Part shown: positions 41,571 through 44,736 of the stretch, in pieces | Numbering within the stretch: the first letter of the stretch is position 1 | Layout: every line of letters begins with the position of its first letter | DNA from: Acanthamoeba sp. SK_2022b | Lineage: Eukaryota; Discosea; Longamoebia; Acanthamoebidae | Assembly: GCA_027943245.1 (NCBI GenBank) | Contig: JANDJZ010000403.1 | Location: 1-44,736, forward strand | Direction of reading: 5' to 3' | DNA: 44,736 bases | Program-made: the position numbers and the translations under genes | The notes under the pieces: generated by a model | What the model saw: the letters and a program-made list of their open reading frames with translations, nothing else | Database searches by the model: none | Told to the model about the DNA's origin: nothing

Positions 41571-44150
41571 ATGCAAGAGGCGAGGGAACGGGGTAACGAA
41601 GCGTTCAGAAAGGGCGAGCTAGATGCTGCCCTGAGGCACTACGAGGAGGCTCTGACCTATGGCGTTTCGCTGCCACCGGGCGCGTTGCTCGGCGGAGTTG
41701 GGGGTGGTGTGGGAGGGGGAGGCAGCTCGCTCATTCCATGCCTAATTCATGGCAACATGGCGGCCGTCCACCTGCTCAAGCAGGACTACAATAAGGCGCT
41801 TGACCACGCTTCGCGGTCCGTGGCACTCAACCCCAGCTTCGCCAAGGTAAGTCATGCTGTACCACGCCATTCCCGTTGCCGTGTTTAGACAGGTCTTTTG
41901 CCTGGACATCAGGGACACTACCGTAGAGGCAAAGCGCTCTACGCACTGGACAGGATCGACGAGGCTGTAGAGGCCTACACCAAGGCTCTGCATGCTACTC
42001 CACCCGCAGATGAAGCTGCACTAGGCGAGGTTAAGAGCTGTCTTGAGGCGGCGCGTCGGGTCGGAGCGACCAAGGCACACACTCACGAGTCTGACTCGCT
42101 TCCTCTCACTGCACATGGACTCGCTTACTTGCTCCCTCGGCTCATCACAGGCGTACTACAGCGACCTGCACAAGAGGCCAGGCCTGTCAGAGTGCGTGGT
42201 GGAGGTTAAGCATATCGACGCTCACAAGGGCAAGGGCGTCTTCGCCGCGGTGACGGCAGATGCGAACGATACGCTGTTCAGAGAACGCCCTTTGGTGAGC
42301 GCGGTCCAGTATCCATCCAACCACGTCATTACAGGAAAGCCAAAAAGAAGAGTGTTCAGAGTACGGCTCAGCTGCACACTCGCTTCGTTCGTTGGGGACA
42401 CTAACCTTGAGAAGTCTCCTTTACGCGCTGGAAGTCCTGCGATAACTGCATGCGGTATGTAGACGACTTTGATTGGAAGGCCTACTTTGGGCTCATGCTC
42501 AAGGGCATCGAGAACTCCAAGAACACCCCCAGCCCCGACAAGCCCTTGCCTCCCGAAGTGGACAAGTTCGAGGTACACACGCAGACGATATCGAACCGGA
42601 GCGCGCATCTCACAACGTGCGAGTGGACGTGGGCGCGCCGGGGCCTGCCTGTTACAGAGAGTTCTCGTGCAGGCCCAGACTCTCGCAGAGTCGGTGATCA
42701 AGAAGCAGAGCCCCGCCGTGCCCTGTCCTCACTGCGCCGGAGACGTGGCCAAGCCACCGCCTATACTGTGGCAGTCCGTCTTTCGGGCCTATCCGGCCCT
42801 GCCGCCTGCCGAGCCCTACCAGGAGGTACCTGCCCCATTGCAGCGCCTTTGCTCTTGCGGTGTGCACTCACTTGTGGCGCCTACTCTGTTGCAGGTCTAT
42901 TGCTCGGAAGCGTGCAGGAAGGAGGCTTGGGAGAGCCACCATCACTACTTGTGCCCCGGCAAGATGACCGAGGACCAAAACAAGTTCTACGCTTTACTCA
43001 ATCTCCTTATCATGTACCGGTAGGGCGATCACCACATACTCCAATCCACATCTTCCTGTGCTGCGTAGCGTTTGGGCCGAGGCAATGGCCATTCAACTCT
43101 ATCTCTTTACTGTCGCAGTGAAGTGGGCTACCACACCGTGGCGATGATGCTCAAGATACTGGCGCAGAGGGCCAAGCACATGGAGACGCACCCCGAGACC
43201 GTCTTTCCCTTTGACTTCTTCACCACCGACTCAGATGGTAATCGTTTCGGTGGCTCATCGATGACGCGTGCGCCCTGCTCGCACGCTGACGTTCGTGCAT
43301 GACGTGCGCGTATCTGGATCCGAGCAGAGGTTCCGTTGCCGCCGCACAGAGTATACAGCGCGGAAGCCGGCCAGTTCGTGGACCCCTCCGCCACAGATAT
43401 CGAGCATCAGAACAACACGCAGCGCCAGATCTGTGGCCTCATTCAAACCCTCTTCCCCGATCGTACGACGTTTGGCCAACTGCCAATGCTCTTACTCGCG
43501 CGCAACGCAACGATCGCTGACGCGAAGTTGTGCAGTCACCTGGAGCGCCTACCAGCGCATGCAGGCCCGCATAACGATGAACGCCCAGCAGTGCGTGGTG
43601 CCGAGCGTGCCCTCGGAGATCGCTGCGGTGCTCAGGCGCTGTTTCCCCACCGAGGACCTGGGCTTCGACCTCACGTCGCGTATCACGCCCCTCCCCTTCT
43701 TGTCCGCCAACCATGTGTAACGGCTCACACGCATGACCACGCAGAGGGCTTGGCTATGTACGCTGTGGCGTGCTCAGTCAACCACTCGTGCGCGCCCAAC
43801 GCGTACCACGCTGAGAGCAACAACGACAACTCGATCACGCTCAGGTAACCGCGCAGTTGATGCTGTTGAGGAGAGACATGCGCGTTGACGTGCATGCGTG
43901 CGTGCATGCAGAGCACTGAGGAAGCTGAGGAAGGGCGAAGAGGTCACCATCACCTATCTGGATGAGACCAAGGGCGCGTTGGCCAAGCGCGCCAGACAGG
44001 ACGCCCTCTGGCGCAAGTTCCTCTTCCGCTGCCGGTACCTCCTCAGCCACACACTCCCCATAACCACTTCTCAACGCAAACACAGCGCTGACCCCGCGAG
44101 TCGATCCTTGTCCCGCGTGCAGCTGCGCACGTTGCTCAAAGAACGAATGA
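41571..44150 (+). CDS. SMYD-type protein: TPR + MYND-like finger + SET domain
   Basis: Twelve exons in consistent phase: 41571-41846, 41913-42059, 42151-42294, 42435-42572, 42673-42825, 42895-43019, 43119-43237, 43328-43462, 43536-43714, 43747-43844, 43912-44034, 44123-44150 (554 residues). TPR repeats come first (ERGNEAFRKGELDAALRHYE, AFKxxYRRGKALYAL-like GHYRRGKALYALDRIDEAVE). The SET domain starts around FAAVTADANDTLFRERPL. A Cys cluster follows (SCDNCMR, CPHCAG, YCSEACRKEAWESHHHYLC), then the catalytic core SVNHSCAPNAYH and GEEVTITYLDE, and a post-SET zinc motif CRCARC near the end. SMYD proteins methylate lysines on histones or other proteins. The splice at 42294/42434 is the least certain. 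It converges with the minus-strand gene 32 bases downstream. Confidence 0.8.
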
Positions 44151-44181
44151 ATGGCGCGAGACAAGCCAAAGCCCCAAGTTC

Positions 44182-44736
44182 TCACATGAACTTATTCCAA
44201 AACGACTGCCCCTCGGCGGTGCAGTCGCAGGGGATGCCCGACCGCCCGCCAAAGTAGTGCTCGCCGCAGTTGCGGCAGTGGACCTCGCGGTAGTCGCCCA
44301 GGCACACGCCCAGGCCCTCGCACTCGGTGCAGTGGTTGTGGAACTTGCCGCAGTCCAGCCCGAAGGCGCCGTAGCACATCTCGGTCACGTAGACGGGGCT
44401 CCCGCAGGTGGGACAGCGCACGGTGGCGTTGGCCAGGTCGGACTCGTAGTCGTCGCCGCCGTAGTCGGGCTGCTCGAGGAGGGACCGCAGGGTGGGGTTC
44501 CACCTGTGTCTGCAGCCGCCGGCGGCGTCGGCCGAGACCTCCAGGAGCGTGCCGTCGGCGCCGAGGACCGCGGGCCGGTCGAGCTCCGCGGCCGTGCCGT
44601 TCCAGCGCAGGTGGCCGTGGACGATGGCCGCGGCGGCGCAGTGCGAGAACTTGCTCCGGCGCCAGCCCGCCGCCTTGAGCAGCCGGCCAATGTTGTCAGC
44701 CGTCGGGCGGCTGTGGCTGTCGGTCTCGGCGGCGCG
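44182..44736 (-). CDS. zinc-binding (multiple CxxC) protein, C-terminal part
   Basis: The minus frame is open from the window edge to the stop at 44182-44184 and shows ~185 residues. The C-terminal ~80 contain repeated knuckles: RCPTCGSPVY, HCTECEGLGVC, VHCRNCGEHYFGG and IPCDC, spaced as in a double zinc ribbon. Upstream is a mixed region with SKFSHCAAAAIVHGHLRWNG and CRHRWNPTLRSLLEQPD. No family is recognised with confidence; a nucleic-acid or protein-binding zinc module is a fair guess. The gene's 5' end lies outside the window. Its 3' end faces the SMYD-type gene. Confidence 0.65.
   Translation of the reverse strand, partial: RAAETDSHSRPTADNIGRLLKAAGWRRSKFSHCAAAAIVHGHLRWNGTAAELDRPAVLGADGTLLEVSADAAGGCRHRWNPTLRSLLEQPDYGGDDYESDLANATVRCPTCGSPVYVTEMCYGAFGLDCGKFHNHCTECEGLGVCLGDYREVHCRNCGEHYFGGRSGIPCDCTAEGQSFWNKFM

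Overview
The window looks like a nuclear contig of a free-living amoeba, most probably Acanthamoeba or a close relative (inference). The host genes are GC- and CpG-rich and dense. They are split by many short GT-AG introns with T/A-rich or CA-repeat interiors. The repertoire also fits: an RWP-RK protein, a FYVE-kinase-like protein, an SMYD-type SET protein, and a receptor that joins a PstS-like periplasmic-binding domain, a TKL kinase, a class III cyclase and a second TKL kinase. There are no bacterial operons or ribosome-binding sites.

Layout. 1-327: end of an RWP-RK gene. 861-942: tRNA-Ser(AGA), minus strand. 1021-1600: a block with no CpG at all. 1654-2572: small membrane protein. 2757-7599: 15-exon FYVE + pseudokinase + charged helix protein. 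8019-9026: secreted Cys/Thr and 18-residue-repeat protein. 9190-11060: decayed gene fragments and a fold-back repeat. 11162-21366: a degenerate receptor kinase-cyclase-kinase gene split by a complete Copia-type LTR retrotransposon (12943-17999, target duplication CCCAG). 21844-22454: a rearranged second copy of 7286-8117. 22422-25430: CpG-poor repeat block. 25830-26580: broken membrane-protein gene, minus strand. 26921-31444: phosphoribosyltransferase, CDC123/ATP-grasp-like and tandem DUF3395/lectin-like genes. 31450-33340: second CpG-poor block. 33400-34255: D-lactate dehydrogenase fragment interrupted by a long microsatellite. 35862-44736: secreted protein, nitronate monooxygenase, SDR, FAM210/DUF1279 and SMYD-type genes, and the end of a zinc-binding protein gene.

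Main observation. The window has two compartments. Host genes are full of CpG, while the retrotransposon and the repeat blocks are nearly CpG-free. All six substitutions between the two LTRs of the Copia element are CpG to TpG/CpA transitions. Most of the conserved acidic residues lost from its integrase, reverse transcriptase and RNase H are explained by the same change. This is the footprint expected of cytosine methylation directed at mobile DNA, and it has mutated this element to death. Some frameshifts in otherwise well-conserved genes sit at homopolymers or short duplications and may be assembly errors, so individual pseudogene calls carry that caveat.
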